From Crossaster papposus (lineage: Eukaryota; Echinodermata; Asteroidea; Velatida; Solasteridae): a stretch of DNA of 64,000 nucleotides. Position 1 is the stretch's first letter. Every line of letters starts with the position of its first letter. This document shows positions 11,801 through 24,110 of the stretch, in pieces. A program made the translations under genes and the position numbers. Under the pieces are notes generated by a model. The model was not told where the DNA came from and made no database searches. It saw only the letters and a program-made list of their open reading frames with translations. The stretch covers positions 310,001-374,000 of the forward strand of contig JBAIAA010000662.1 in the NCBI GenBank assembly GCA_037893245.1, in the 5' to 3' direction.

Positions 11801-14800
11801 GTGGAATATAGATCGTCAGTGGATAGCACCCTTATACAGCAGTTTTTGTTTTGGCTGCGTTGCGTTAGTTGTGTATAAACCAATGGTGTAAAAAGAAAGT
11901 TTCTTCCAATCAGTTTGTGTTGCAGGCTTATGGTCTGATGCGATTGAGTAGTATATAGAATAGTCAGTCAGGTCACTGCAATTCACCTTCTCTGATGCTA
12001 GGATTGTTGTAATGGACTTGTAGCATGACGTACGATGAGATACCAGACCCACCGATTGGGACGCCAGCTTCCTTCGGGTATGAGAAGGCCTGGGGATACC
12101 AAATAAACCTCCGTTATGATCAAGGAGGAATCTGAAATAGGGGTACATTAATTTTCCTGAAATCTTCAGGCCTACGGACGAAGGTTTCTTACCGGTGCTC
12201 CCATGGCCCATGCACCGATAACCCTCCGACACGGCTCTAGCTCAGGAGGCTGGTCCTCGTCCTCACACTCGCCATTGTAGTCTGGTACCTCGACTTCCTC
12301 AGGAAGAATGCAGTGGAAGACCTCCATGTGGTGCACGATGTCCTCGTTACCAGGGGTAACCACCGATTCGTACTGCAGGTAATGTAAACCCGTAAAGATA
12401 TATCATGTGAGTGTAGCCGCTGCTTAGACTCGTTTGAAGCCGTCGCCGAGTAATTTGGACATGCCCTAAGGTTCGAGAAATTTAGCGCAGGGAAACTGCC
12501 GTACTTCTAAAGTTTTTATAGACAATGACAAACAGTTGTTTATGAAGGTTGTCCCATAACTTCAACTAATAAAAGTAAACCATTTGAGTAATAACATGAT
12601 GATTGGTGATGCATGAAGGGAATGCTCATAATCTATTAAAAACAGTGTAGAATACCTTAATTATGTGATGATTGTCCACAACATCGGGGAATTTCAGCAC
12701 CCTACACCAGTACGTAGTAACTTGATTGGGTACTTCTGTCTTCAATATGAAAAAAAGTACCTTAATTTAAACAAGTACACCAAAATTTGCAAAAACAGTC
12801 TGTCAAATACAACATAAAAACCTGAAGTAAATTATTTCTTTAAAAAACAATCTAAGTAATTGAAACCAATGAATAATTCAACGTATCTTTATCTTATCGC
12901 ACTCACTTGTATACAGTCCCACGTAGCATGCACGATATACGCGCAGGTATAAGTGGCACTGTATTGGCGGGAAGATAAAGTTACCTTTCGCCTGCGGCGT
13001 AGTTTGCGCGCCGTCAGGTTTCGCGCCCTTTTCTCTCTGTTAGTCCCGGCAAGGTTATTTCAACGATGCCTGCCCTACTACAGCTGACAGGTGGAAATAA
13101 ACGTACGTGTACCGTACCGTTGTCTGAGGCACGAATATAATTTAGATGTTTCATTTTAATGGTCGAGAATAGAGTGACTTTGGTTACTAATTCTGTATTC
13201 GCTGCAAAAAAACATTCCCCTGTAGGAATTAGGAAAGTGGAAGCAAATATTTGCTAGCTGGCCCGAAGCGGACCGGATCACAACGCCCAGCATGAAATGC
13301 GGTTTTAAAATAAGGTATATGTTGACTATCTCACGGTCAATAATTTCACTTCCTGTAAAAAATTCCTTAGGCCGGGCCGTAAAATTGTGAATAAACTTAT
13401 CCAGGTGCTACACGAAGTGTGAAATCAAAGTAATGGAATTGTGTTTTATTTGACTTTTGTCATCGAATAATCGTACGTTGCATTGCTGTAAAACGTAGGA
13501 ATAAGACCTAAAATACAAATCCTGTAATCTTCGTAAGATTCTATCGATAAACGTTTACCCAATTACCCCCATATCACCATCAGAATAACCACGACTTCAA
13601 TTCGATGGTATTGAATTTACCTGTTGCTGACAAAACAAATACGAACTATATTTCATCATCTTTCTATAAGGGATGCATGTTTTTTCAATATAAATGCTGT
13701 AGTAATATCGTCTTATATTTGTTTGTTAGTTTTCAAATGAGCCTTTTCTTAAAGCCAACTCACGTTGTGCATGGTGATGTCCGCCGTCTTGACGTTACTT
13801 GGCAACGGGGGTGGCCGTCTCGTACTCCGAAGAAGCTGAACACGCTGTGCAGCTATTTCTGCTTTGTTCAGGTCGATGTTCCCAGATGAAATAGTGGAGT
13901 GGTTCCCCCGTAGATAGACCAAATCCACCGTTCCACTCTGCATAAGTATACGTTTGTCTTATGTTATTTGACTTAATAATGTTTTAACAATATTTCGAAA
14001 TATGAAACTGTATAATACTGTATAATGCTTTATATAGAATTGTTGGCATTTTCAATGAAAACCAACAGAAATATGGGACAAATAAGTCACAAATTTTACA
14101 CGTAAAATGCTGGTGTCCCTGTTACACGGTAAACCATGTTTTTCGTCATGTAAGAAGAAAATAAAGTCAAAAATTTACAAATGTGTGTTCGGTGTACTAA
14201 GACCAACCAGTCATATACACATTTGAACTACAAAGGTTAAAGGTAGTATACACCATTGGTAATTGCTTGAGTTATCATGAATGGGTAGATTTGGGGGGTT
14301 GTATTGTATAGTAAATATCGTTTAACTGACCTGTCATGGATGAAGAGAAAAGCACGAAAAACAGCGTTTGATTTTTTTTTTCGCGAATTTTTCTTTATAA
14401 AATTCAATTTTTCGGAATAATTATAGGATATCTAGCGCAATCATTTTGCTTGATGCCTGCAATCATTATTTACTTTCAAATGAGTAGGATATTTCTTAAT
14501 AATTCGGTAGTAAATAATTTGGATATCTGCAAATGGTGTATACTACCTTTAAGTAAAATATGTTGCATCCAGACAACAATATCCCACTTTGGACCCCTTA
14601 TGAATGACCCATACATGTGTATACTCGTGGACGTAGATTTTAATTGAACAGAAACGATACCACGCAGTGCTGACGTGAAATTCTTCTCGTTGAAATGTAC
14701 CAAAGCAATTAAGAGCCATTTTGAAACCGTTTAAAACCGCAAGTTTGTGTATTATATAGAAAATTCGGATTAAACGAAATAGGCTATAACGCAATACAGT

Positions 14801-16409
14801 ATTTCTACATTACCTCAATACGATAATCGCGCCGATCACAAGTGTCAAACTTTCTTCTAAACTCGATCTGCAGGTGGGCGGGAGACTCGTCACCCCCTCC
14901 CCCTCCTGATACTATCCTCCAATCCAAGAGGATATAGTCATCATTGTTCCCATCCCTATATACTGTACATGTATCGTCCGTATACGCTTCCTTCGGGGAG
15001 GATACAGAAGTAACATTTTATTTATAATAAGAAGAGTTTAGAAAATACATGTTTTTTTATATTTCCCATTTGATTTTTGAACGTTAATTACATACTTTTA
15101 GTTTTAATTCCTTAGTTATACCTCTGATATTTTTTACAACTAACAGACAATTGCTTGGTCTGTTGGTTATATTTACTTGTCTTCTCCCTTTAAACACAAC
15201 ATCTTTTTCTCTGTCATTGATTCTCATAGACAAACCACCGGCAAAAACAGAACATGTTTCATTTCAAAATCTTGATTCATATTATTTGGCCGCGAGCAGT
15301 GAGAAAAAAAATTCTTGGATTCTTCGGCGAAAGAGAATATTGGTTAACACTACGTTGGCCGAATGCATTTCACGATGGAAAAAATTGTGAGGGTTTTATT
15401 TAGCCAGAATATGGGACGTGGATACGTGATATTTGGGGACGATTTTCAATCGATAAGGTATGTGCTTTAGGCTGTCTGGTATAGCTTTATAGCCTTACTG
15501 TGTACGATGCCCCTGCTTCGATTGAAGAAACTAAGACACACAGCGGAGGCCTACATTATAGCATAGAAGCTCAATTTATTTATTTATTGTTTGTGCATTT
15601 TGGTAGAATAAAGTTATTATCTTTATTTGGTGAAATTAAATTGGAGTTGGCAAGAGATGCAGTAGTGGTTTAATAAGTGCAATTACTAAGTTATATTTCG
15701 TTAGAAAATATTGCAAATAAGTCTAACCAGAATTATCATCTGAATTACAATCACAATGAGCACCTTCGGGAGACAAATTAGCGTATTTTTTTTTAGATAG
15801 TTAGGAGTCTCCCTAAGTGCAGCTACCTTAAACAAACTTTTGTTGTTTACAGTCTAGATCGATAGAGTGGGGTCCAAAATGCATATATGAAATTTCGTAA
15901 AAAAACCTCTAGGTAAAAACGGGTTAGGTTACAGTAAAGAATGGAAATGGTTTGCACGTCACTATGGAGATGTCTTCCAAATGTACCATTTTCGGTACCA
16001 AGTTGGATTGGAAGCCTTTATTCTAACAACAAGAGACGTGGCAAAGAAGACGTCTCATTCTGACTATTTCTAAATAACTTACCGTAAGCTTAAGTTTCCC
16101 GTGTGGAAACCAAAATACCGTGAGATCTGCATTTACCAGCGTCCCGTCCGGGGACATGCCGAACGCGAACCACTCTCTGTTCCCTATCAATAATTGGCGG
16201 TCGTGCCTCAGCGGAACGCTCAACCTGAAGTCGACCGTCTCTGTGCCAAAATCGACGGCCCAGAACAGCTCGGCCGCTCGGTCACTGCCCTGTCCCTCGG
16301 GAACGAGTACGATGTGATAAGGAAATGTTGGAGGTTGCTCGCTGTCCACGGGATGATACAGCCCTCCCGTTATGAGATACAGAAGAAACAGTGATGCTGC
16401 GCTCAGCAT
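8866..16409 (-). CDS. DBH: Dopamine beta-hydroxylase / tyramine beta-hydroxylase family monooxygenase
   Basis: Copper- and ascorbate-dependent secretory-vesicle enzyme that beta-hydroxylates dopamine (or tyramine). Exons, high to low coordinate: 16409-16083, 14990-14814, 13937-13764, 12739-12656, 12372-12193, 12089-11987, 11532-11366, 10944-10801, 10093-10034, 9892-9762, 9496-9331, 8979-8866; about 610 residues, matching DBH length. Order: N-terminal signal anchor (MLSAASLFLLYLITGG), DOMON domain (FAFGMSPDGTLVNADL), then the two copper domains. Copper ligands visible: HH in IVHHMEVF, H in QVHYNNP, HxH in SQLHTHL, and M in DEMCVNYMHYYP. These words resemble DBH more than MOXD1. The junction after exon 8 is uncertain: the donor could lie at 10800 or about 33 bases further on. 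The last exon rests on a GTW...LPP match and is the least certain. Dopamine versus tyramine preference cannot be read from the sequence. Confidence 0.9.
10405..10446. repeat. Poly-G tract
   Basis: A run of G broken by two T residues in a DBH intron. Similar G or C homopolymers occur at about 199, 6175, 19726, 24762, 24878, 32847, 57404 and 62201. They are simple repeats whose lengths are unreliable in assemblies. Confidence 0.8.
14237..14552. mobile_element. MITE family B, full copy (TTAA target site)
   Basis: A 308-bp element (14241-14548) flanked by TTAA, in a DBH intron. Left end AGGTAGTATACACCATTGG, right end its near complement CAAATGGTGTATACTACCT. Fragments recur at 43193-43270 and 54699-54850. 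Its ends resemble family A (GTATAC then TTGGTAATT). Confidence 0.85.
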
Positions 16410-17828
16410 CTTTGCAAACAAATCTAAGCAAGTCAGCCTATGCGATCCAAGGTGAGTCTTTTTGCTACTCTCTGGAATTTAGAGACATTTAGGCACCAGG
16501 AAAATCGGTGAATCAATCACGACTTGACTGACTCAACTTGGAGCTTTGTAGAGCTTTTATTTGATGTTCGTTTCACCGTATTAAATGAAGTAGTGATCAC
16601 GGGGGCAGAGCAGCCAATAACGGCGACCAGTCATATACCGTCGCACAACAATCGACCGTTCATTAATCTGCAAGTCGCAACGTCACACACGTCATGATAG
16701 TTGCCCGTCTAAAACGACAGCGCGTACTATAGATGGGATGACAATGTATTCCAAACACGTCAACTCAGAGAGATCATTGTAATTGCAGACCCTTCGTCTT
16801 CAGTTAGTGACAGATCTAGAATACAGGGTAACCTATAACTTCTTACATTATAGGTGGCGATAGATTTAGTTGAAAATCCTCCAACGTGATTAATTATTTG
16901 TCGGCTCATGACTAAACACCATCATTGGGTGTGTGTTCGTTGTGGGGTTTTACTTACCCATGTTACGTAATACATCACAAAACTTAATGAAATGAAAACC
17001 GATCGCATTCTTTAAACCATTGCAATATAAAACCAATTAATTTACTATACAGATATACTCCCAAGACATTTATTCACTCCCAAGACATTTATATACTCTC
17101 AGGACATTTATATTTATTCTGGTATATTTATTATTTCACAAGTACATGTAAGATAAGAAGCGATAGAGTTATAACCCAAACAAGAAACTGACAACATTTT
17201 CTTTTTTGTTTCTAATTTCTGTTATTATTGGCCATCACCAAATTTAATGATACAATAGTACATCATCGAACATTAAAGTTTCTCTCCCGTGCTACAATAA
17301 AAATAAAAATTGCTACCTTCTCCAAATACAAAAGTTGGTCTTTTGACTAAACTGACAATTATACGTGTATAGTAACTCAATAATTACCGTACCGGTACAA
17401 AGTATAAGTATTTCAAAAAGTCGTAAACGTTAATAGACAAACAATAATATGGGGTTATTACGATACAAAATGGAAAATACTTGAGAGAATCTCGAAAGCA
17501 AGTGTAGAAAAACTACAATCAAACAAAATGACGAATAGATTAAAGAGCATACGATAACCGTACAAACGAGAAAATAACGTCGGCATATTATACAGAATCG
17601 AGGAAAATATAGTTTCACTAGATATTTTCTATTAATTAACATGTAAAATCGTAATCACTGATCTACCCATTAACCTTAACTAACCCTAATTTAATTTCAT
17701 GATTTTAATCAAAAACAAGCTTCTTAATCTAAAGATCAAGTTAAACGTGTCTCATTACGAATATATAGTATAAGTCGGTTGTTTGTAAAAGTATCGAACA
17801 ATTCGTCTTCGTGACATCAAATCCCCAA
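16410..17828. other. DBH 5' flank and 3' flank of the unrecognised secreted gene
   Basis: Noncoding as far as I can see. At about 17057-17116 there are three copies of a roughly 24-bp unit containing ACTCCCAAGACATTTAT or a close variant. The DBH promoter should lie just above 16409, but no defendable core element is visible. Confidence 0.5.
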
Positions 17829-20800
17829 CTACGTAAATTTCTGTCGAATTTCAAGTGATATTTTAGATGGTGAACAAATATTAATTTCCTGAACAAGACG
17901 CAACGCCGGTACACGAATCCGGGCGGAAATATGACATTCCGCCGGCGGGGCTCTAAGCACACAAACCACGGGGCAGTGTGCGCCGTGTGGCCTGCTGATT
18001 CGACCCCTGATGATGTCGTAAGACTTGACGTCGTTACTATGTCAAAGTACATGGTTTGTGTAAACGGAGGGGCTAAATTAAAAAAGGTCTGACGTTGACA
18101 TTTTAAGTAAGCCAGGCTGATACTATCGCGTTAATCTAGAGAAGATGTACCTGGGCTTGAAACAGAAATTGGCCAATGTAATTGTTTTTAGCGGGGTCGT
18201 ACGTGCCTCCCCAGCCAGTGATAAGGAAAGTCAGCTCTGCATACCGCATATTTTCGGTTACCACGGTGTTGCTCGTTAACTGGTTACCATTGTACGCGAT
18301 GTTGTTTTGACCAACCTGTTTGGTAAGAATAAACAAAGAATTAGGTTACCAAATGGACAAGCAACTATTTTGTAATCATAAGATATGATATTAAATTGCT
18401 AAGCCATAAATCAGTGTTAAACAATATAATCACCGTTTAAATTTAGTTTTTCCAGCTCATTAAATCTGTTGCATTCAAAATGTGAGAAATTATAGTTATC
18501 TTTACCAACACTCGTGGTTTTAAATAAGACGGGTCAAACTTTCATATGCGTGACACGTATGCTGCGGTCTATTGATTAAGACAGCAAGCTACCCATGATG
18601 CATTGCGTGCCTGTACTTCCTTCACAAAACTTCCCAGCGCCCATTTCAGGCGGTCACATGGTATGAGCGATATATCAACACCGGTCTCACCTCGCACTGT
18701 GATTGGTCGCAGACATGTTGGGTGAAAGCACTTTGCATATCCGTTGCCATGACGGTAGACTCGACGGAGAATACATCTTCGTGATTGCTGAAGCCATTAC
18801 ACCAGATGAGAGTTAGGATGGCCTGCTTTTGATAGCTCAGAGAGATAGGCGGATAGATGATCGCTGTATGCAGCAGTGTCACCATACCCTGAGTTGGTGC
18901 TCCACTATAAGGCTCAACCACCGACTTCGAGCGGCTTGGGGGAACATTGAGTCTGATGTAAGAGGCAGTTTCACTGTTCTGTTGAACAACAACATAAATG
19001 CAGTTTGATCAATGTTACAATACCAAAAGTAACAAAAACTGGGCAGATCAGAGCAGGGGTGCGTTCGGGAACCAATTTTAGTTTCTGTGAATTTGAATCA
19101 AACATAAAAATGCTTTTGACTATCGTGGAGCTATTTTACAGCACTAAAACCTCAGCTGCTTTCGAGTGTCTGACCCACGGACAAACGGTTCCACTTCCAA
19201 ACCCATGGCCCTGTCCCTCACACTAGTTCCAAAGCCATGGCCCTGCCCCTGACAATATCAGCAATAGGGGAGAAGGGAAAACACAGTTTAGGCCATATAG
19301 AATACGTGTAGCATATAATTATTACCCTGTGAAAGAACTCAGCATGGAGGTTGAATGCGATACCAGAGACGGGTCCAGCTGTAGCTACGATCATCATATC
19401 ACTCATGTCCGGCCAGGAGCCGATAAGACAATTTGGCGAAGATATACCACCTACTACGTTGGTACATAGTACCTCTGGATCCGGCTACAACAAAACAAAA
19501 ACCGAAAAGAAAACTATTCGAATATATGGGGGTTGGAAACGAATAACATTTTATCATATCTATGCTGGAGAAACTGTAATACGTTCCCAACCCCACATAT
19601 TCTAGTATTTATTAATATCGTGTGAAAATACACCCAGGCGGATTTAGTTCAGGGATGAAATTATAATAATACCACGATATGCATGTATACTTTGAAAGTA
19701 TAGAAACTGCAGTGGCGTAACTACGGGGGGGGGGGGGGGGGGGGGGGGTTAAGTCGGAGATCTGTACCCCTGGGTGTGCCCCCATTTACAATTTCGAATT
19801 GCACATCACACAAACAATATATTCCCATTCAGTGCCCCCCACCCTGTATAATAATATGCCGCTGACAAAGTGACGTACGTAGGTGGTTTAGCCAATAGGC
19901 GCATAACTTACATCCTCAGTGGTCCCTCGTACTACTTTGTACTCTATGATGCCCTTAACTGGTTCCCAGCCAGGGTTGTGTATGAGAAGCAGCGATACAT
20001 TGACGGCCTTGTTGACTGCTTGTTGGCAGAGTGGAGCGTAGAACGTAATGGTTTGATCCTGACTGAGAGTGAACACTTCGGTAGTGATATATCGACTCAC
20101 TACGGAGTCTGTCAGCGAGAGTTTGGGCTCCTCATCTGCCTGACTTTCAGTGTCTTGGACCACTGTGGTAGGAGCAAAACAAATTATAAAGACTGTGCAC
20201 TTGATGCGACACCTTCAGTAATGGAGGAGGCATGTGACAGATAGATAGGCCTACATGTCTATACACTCTAAGTTGCTTATTGGATATCGCAACAAATGGG
20301 GTTTTCTCATGTACACCTGCACATACTGTGGCGGACTCGTATATCTAAAACCTAATCATTGGAAATTTGTCGACTGCTTCCAAGTTATTTAGAAATAAAT
20401 AAATACATAGTGTCCAAAAATGTAATTAAAAACGTTAGGATAAAAATAGTTTTTAAACTTGCCTCGGCCATGCGTGATTGCAGTTTGGTAGTCAATTATT
20501 TTTTGCTTCAGCTAAAATCAACCACAGAAAGAGAAGTTTCATTATAAATGGCGTGGTTCTGTTGGGAAACCCCATTTTTCCTCATCAGTATTGGCCTTAT
20601 TTGATATTTTTGTCTAGAGATTAAAATCTTGTTTTTAGTTTAGCTGACAGTTCTAGATTTAGAAGTTCAGACATTCGAGGCCCTACTACGTTTGTCGCTG
20701 AGAAATAGGCAGTTCCAAAAGAGCTTTTGTTAAACCTCAAAATGATGCAAAGGTATAAACAGATAGTTGTAGATATGGATGCAAGATTCACCCTTATTTT

Positions 20801-20923
20801 TCGCATGCAGTAGTGACAGTAACGTATTACCTTTTCGTAATCGTTTCCATCATGTTGGTCTACAGCGTTTGTAACTATTAGTTGACTACACAGAAGGGCC
20901 AACAATGCGAAGGCTCGGTTCAT
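17829..20923 (-). CDS. Unrecognised secreted protein, about 380 residues
   Basis: I do not recognise this family. Exons: 20923-20831 (signal peptide MNRAFALLALLCSQLIVTNA), 20162-19912, 19484-19326, 18978-18691, 18315-18151, 18023-17829. Exons 3 to 6 join in phase 0 at good splice sites and encode cysteine-containing, hydrophobic-polar alternating sequence typical of a beta-rich extracellular protein (for example GIAFNLHAEFFHR, IWCNGFSNHED, ITGWGGTYDPAKNNYIG). The last exon is read in a frame with no track-length ORF, but it stays open for 64 codons after a CAAG acceptor. The junction between exons 1 and 2 does not close in phase: exon 1 ends in phase 0 and exon 2 needs phase 1, so a small exon is missed or the first exon belongs elsewhere. 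It sits upstream of DBH on the same strand but has its own signal peptide, so it is a separate gene. Confidence 0.6.
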
Positions 20924-21477
20924 GATGATTGGTGACTACCGATCCGCGGTCTGAATGGGATTGATAAGAGAAAGACGATTAATTCAGATTGTTTCTAATT
21001 TGGAACAAAATTGGCCACTACAATGTAATCAATATGGGCCCGTAAACTAAACGCCTTACACACAAAAATTTTGATGAGCAATAGACGCACCAATTCTGAG
21101 TAAAGTTGACTTCAAAATGACACGCTGTGAAATGCGTAACTGCGACTTGTACTCACTTTAAGAGTAACAAAAGGGAGTTCAAAATGACCCACCATGTGAG
21201 CAAAATGTAAAAATAGTCACTAAAATTGAACTTACTCATTTGACTCCAGAACGACACACAAACGAGTAATGATTGGATTTTACACACTAAAAAAGGACAC
21301 AAGAAACGAGTCACTTGTACAATTACTCACTGACATATTTTGACACACCAAAATGACACACCGTACGAGTAAATTTCAGTGTAACATTACACACACGTTG
21401 TGTGTATTTATTATGTTATTCAACCCACAAAGTCAGTTATTTAGCACAACATTAATGCATCTACTGTGTAAAACAGG

Positions 21478-22165
21478 ACCAATAATTACTCACTAAATGA
21501 GTTTACACTATGCAATGAGATGAGTTCTTTTACATTATAAGCAAGTCATTCAACGCAATATTTAAACAGCTGCTGGGTCGACTGCACAAATAATTACTCA
21601 CTAAATGAGTTTACACTATGCAATGAGATGAGTTCTTTTACATTATAAGCAAGTCATTCAACGCAATATTTAAACAGCTGCTGGGTCGACTGCACAAATA
21701 ATTACTCATTAAATGAGTTTACACTATGCAATAAGGTGAGTTCTTTTACATTATAAGCAAGTCATTCAACGCAATATTTAAACAGCTGCTGGGTCGACTG
21801 CACAAATAATTACTCATTAAATGAGTTTACATTATGCAATAAGGTGAGTTATTTTACATTATAAGCAAGTCATTCAACAAAATATTTAAACAGCTGCTGG
21901 GTCGACTGCACCAATAATTACTCACTGAATGAGTTTACATTATGCAATGAGATGAGTTCTTTTACATTATAAGCAAGTCATTCAACACAATATTTGAACA
22001 GCTGCTGGGTCGACTAAAGGCGAGTCCTTTTACATATTAAGCATGTCATTAACACAGCTTGTGGGTCCAACTGGATACAAAATGACTCACTAAATGAGTT
22101 TACAGTATGCAATAAGGAGAGTTTTTTTACATTATAAGCAAGTCATTCAAAACAATATTTAAACA
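21478..22165. repeat. 108-bp tandem array
   Basis: The word GGGTCGACT recurs at 21575, 21683, 21791, 21899 and 22007, an exact 108-bp period. Each unit contains ATTACTCACTAAATGAGTTT, a short inverted repeat. The first copies are nearly identical; copies after 22016 are truncated and diverged. Confidence 0.93.
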
Positions 22166-22300
22166 GCTATATACTAACTAACATTTTCTTGTCATAATAT
22201 CAAATCCCAGCCTAACAATTGTCAACAGAAGTAATGTTTCCTATATTTCTTAATTTGCAGAAACAGGAAACAAAAAGTTATACATGTACATGCATAGGCA

Positions 22301-22588
22301 CTACTTACTTAACACATTTTCTACACGCCTTACTTGTTTTGGAGGCTTTTCCCCTTTGCGTGTGATGTTCAGAATACAGGTCTCAATAAAAGTCAGCGTA
22401 TTCCTGATATGCTGTGGGTAGGCAATATCGAAAACAAGGTAGCATGCCATGAGGCAGACGATAGCCTCCAAGACCCCAGTGACCTCAAATAGCTTTGACT
22501 CCTCTGCGGAGATCCCAAATGTCGCTTGCTTGGAGAGTATGTCTCTCTCGATGTGGGTGAGGTGTGGCTCCACCTTGGATGATGCTTC
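22301..22588 (-). CDS. Orphan exon, conserved-looking 95-residue C-terminal domain
   Basis: An open exon behind a TTTTGTAG acceptor, starting in phase 0 and ending at a TAG. It encodes a compact helical sequence with FEVTGVLEAIVCLMACYLV and FDIAYPQHIRNTLTFIE. From memory this resembles the C-terminal part of multi-copy SAM-domain (SAMD3-like) proteins found in many animal genomes; I cannot confirm that here. A strong donor-like GTAAGTAG overlaps the stop codon, so the exon might instead continue. No upstream exon was found. It lies inside the candidate mobile element, which suggests a captured or element-borne gene fragment. Confidence 0.4.
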   Translation of the reverse strand, partial: EASSKVEPHLTHIERDILSKQATFGISAEESKLFEVTGVLEAIVCLMACYLVFDIAYPQHIRNTLTFIETCILNITRKGEKPPKQVRRVENVLSK

Positions 22589-23704
22589 CTACAAAATCAT
22601 TGCAATAAAAAAGTAATTTATTAATTGTCTATTTTAAACTTTAGTACTAGTAGTAGTACTATAATCTGACCCATCACGGCAACGCGAACGTTAATTTAAA
22701 CCGAGAGAGGCCAGTAATAATGCCAGTACTAGCATACGATAGGCTCGGTCTCACGTTAGGCCTAACGCTACATGCACAAAAACATGACATAGGCCTAGGC
22801 TTAAGCTTAGGCTACAAATACGTAGCTGCAAGGGTGGCACAACCATGAAAACACATTCGCATCGTTCGTCACATTCGCTCGTCATGCTCGTTTAAAAAGG
22901 AACCAGCTCATTGCACAAACGTAGTACGACAAACGTGTGCACACCAGGCCTAAGTTAATAGGACTAGAGAGAAGTAACCGATGCGGCACATACATGTATG
23001 CTTACCTTATTTTCCTTACATAGGCCGGCTACCTGTGGAGCAAAGAAACTCGTGCTGGGGCAACGAGGGCAATACAGGATATGCGCGGATCCCGCTCAGA
23101 CTAGACAGAGCAAATTTTACTGAGACTTTGTTTTCAAGGCGCACGAAGTGTCACAACATAATATACGGCCAAAGGGTTTACCGTGTGAATGTTAGGGTTT
23201 GGCAGTCAAACGACTACTGTAATCCTGACACGGAGCCAGCGCGCGGGTTACCATGGTAGTTTTGGCATCGATCCAAATACTTCTGCGTTATCATTGGTCA
23301 AAAGTTCGATGGCGCACGTTTATCAAAACTATGTGCGTATACAATGCGTCAAATGACGCATCTTACGAGTATACAATTACTCGTCAGTGAGTAATCTATT
23401 TTGCACATGAAATACCGTAATTGACTGCAACTTGATATTGCACTCAACTTTGACTATACACTCAAATATCTTATGGCGCGCGATTTTTAATACGTTGCCC
23501 TTGCGTCAAATGACGCACAATGCTTGGTAATTCGCATTGCTATTTTAGGGAAATTCTTTGTGTGGATAGGGACCAGAGTAAAGACAAGCAAATATTGCAA
23601 TAAATATAATAAATAAAATATAATATATGATAAATATAAGCAAACAACAGCTCTTTGTACGATAATTAACCGTCAAAAATAAATATTAAACTCTGTAAAT
23701 TCAC

Positions 23705-24110
23705 AAAATTAGAGATGGTTTACCCACGCTATACGGCTTAATCGACTCATGCACATTGTCTAACATGTTACGACACACTCACGAGTAAAGAGCGCAAATT
23801 TACAAGTCGTGTAACTCACCATCTGCGTTACCTGCATTGACACAGCAATGTGAGAATTTATACACACCGCGACAACATAAACTTACACATGGGCGTGTTT
23901 CATGACTCGTGTAATTAGTCGGCTACAGTTTGACTCTGCAAATGCATTAAAATTATAGACGGTTTACCCACGCTGCGCCTTAATTGACCCATAAACAATG
24001 ACTAACATGTTACAACACACTCATGAGTAAAAGGGCGCATACGCATTAACAAGTCGTGTAACTCACATGTCTGAGTTACCTGCTATTTGACACAACAATG
24101 TGGGAATTAA
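23705..24110. repeat. Two-copy degenerate repeat, about 245-bp spacing
   Basis: GGTTTACCCACGCT occurs near 23717 and again near 23962. The two are followed by matching stretches with AACATGTTACGACACACTC or a variant, and AAGTCGTGTAACTCAC. The same TGAGTAA-like words as in the neighbouring element appear, so this may be a relative of it. Confidence 0.6.

Larger units (their letters stand above)
21058..23567. mobile_element. Candidate mobile element with TTACTCA/TGAGTAA motifs
   Basis: The proposed ends carry CACACAAA followed by an AATTT-like word: near 21059 on the + strand and, inverted, near 23551-23565. The interior is full of the complementary words TTACTCA and TGAGTAA, paired sites such as GCGTCAAATGACGCA (23347, 23503), a 108-bp array and an orphan exon. 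The terminal match is short and imperfect, so the borders are guesses. Confidence 0.4.

Noticed and set aside
11816..12232. 138-codon minus-strand open frame in the DBH gene
   Set aside because: The conserved DBH words at this place (FSYPKEAGVPIGG, QVHYNNP) are in another frame behind a clear acceptor at 12090.
16120..16394. Plus-strand open frames over the first DBH exon
   Set aside because: Antisense shadows of the DOMON-encoding exon.
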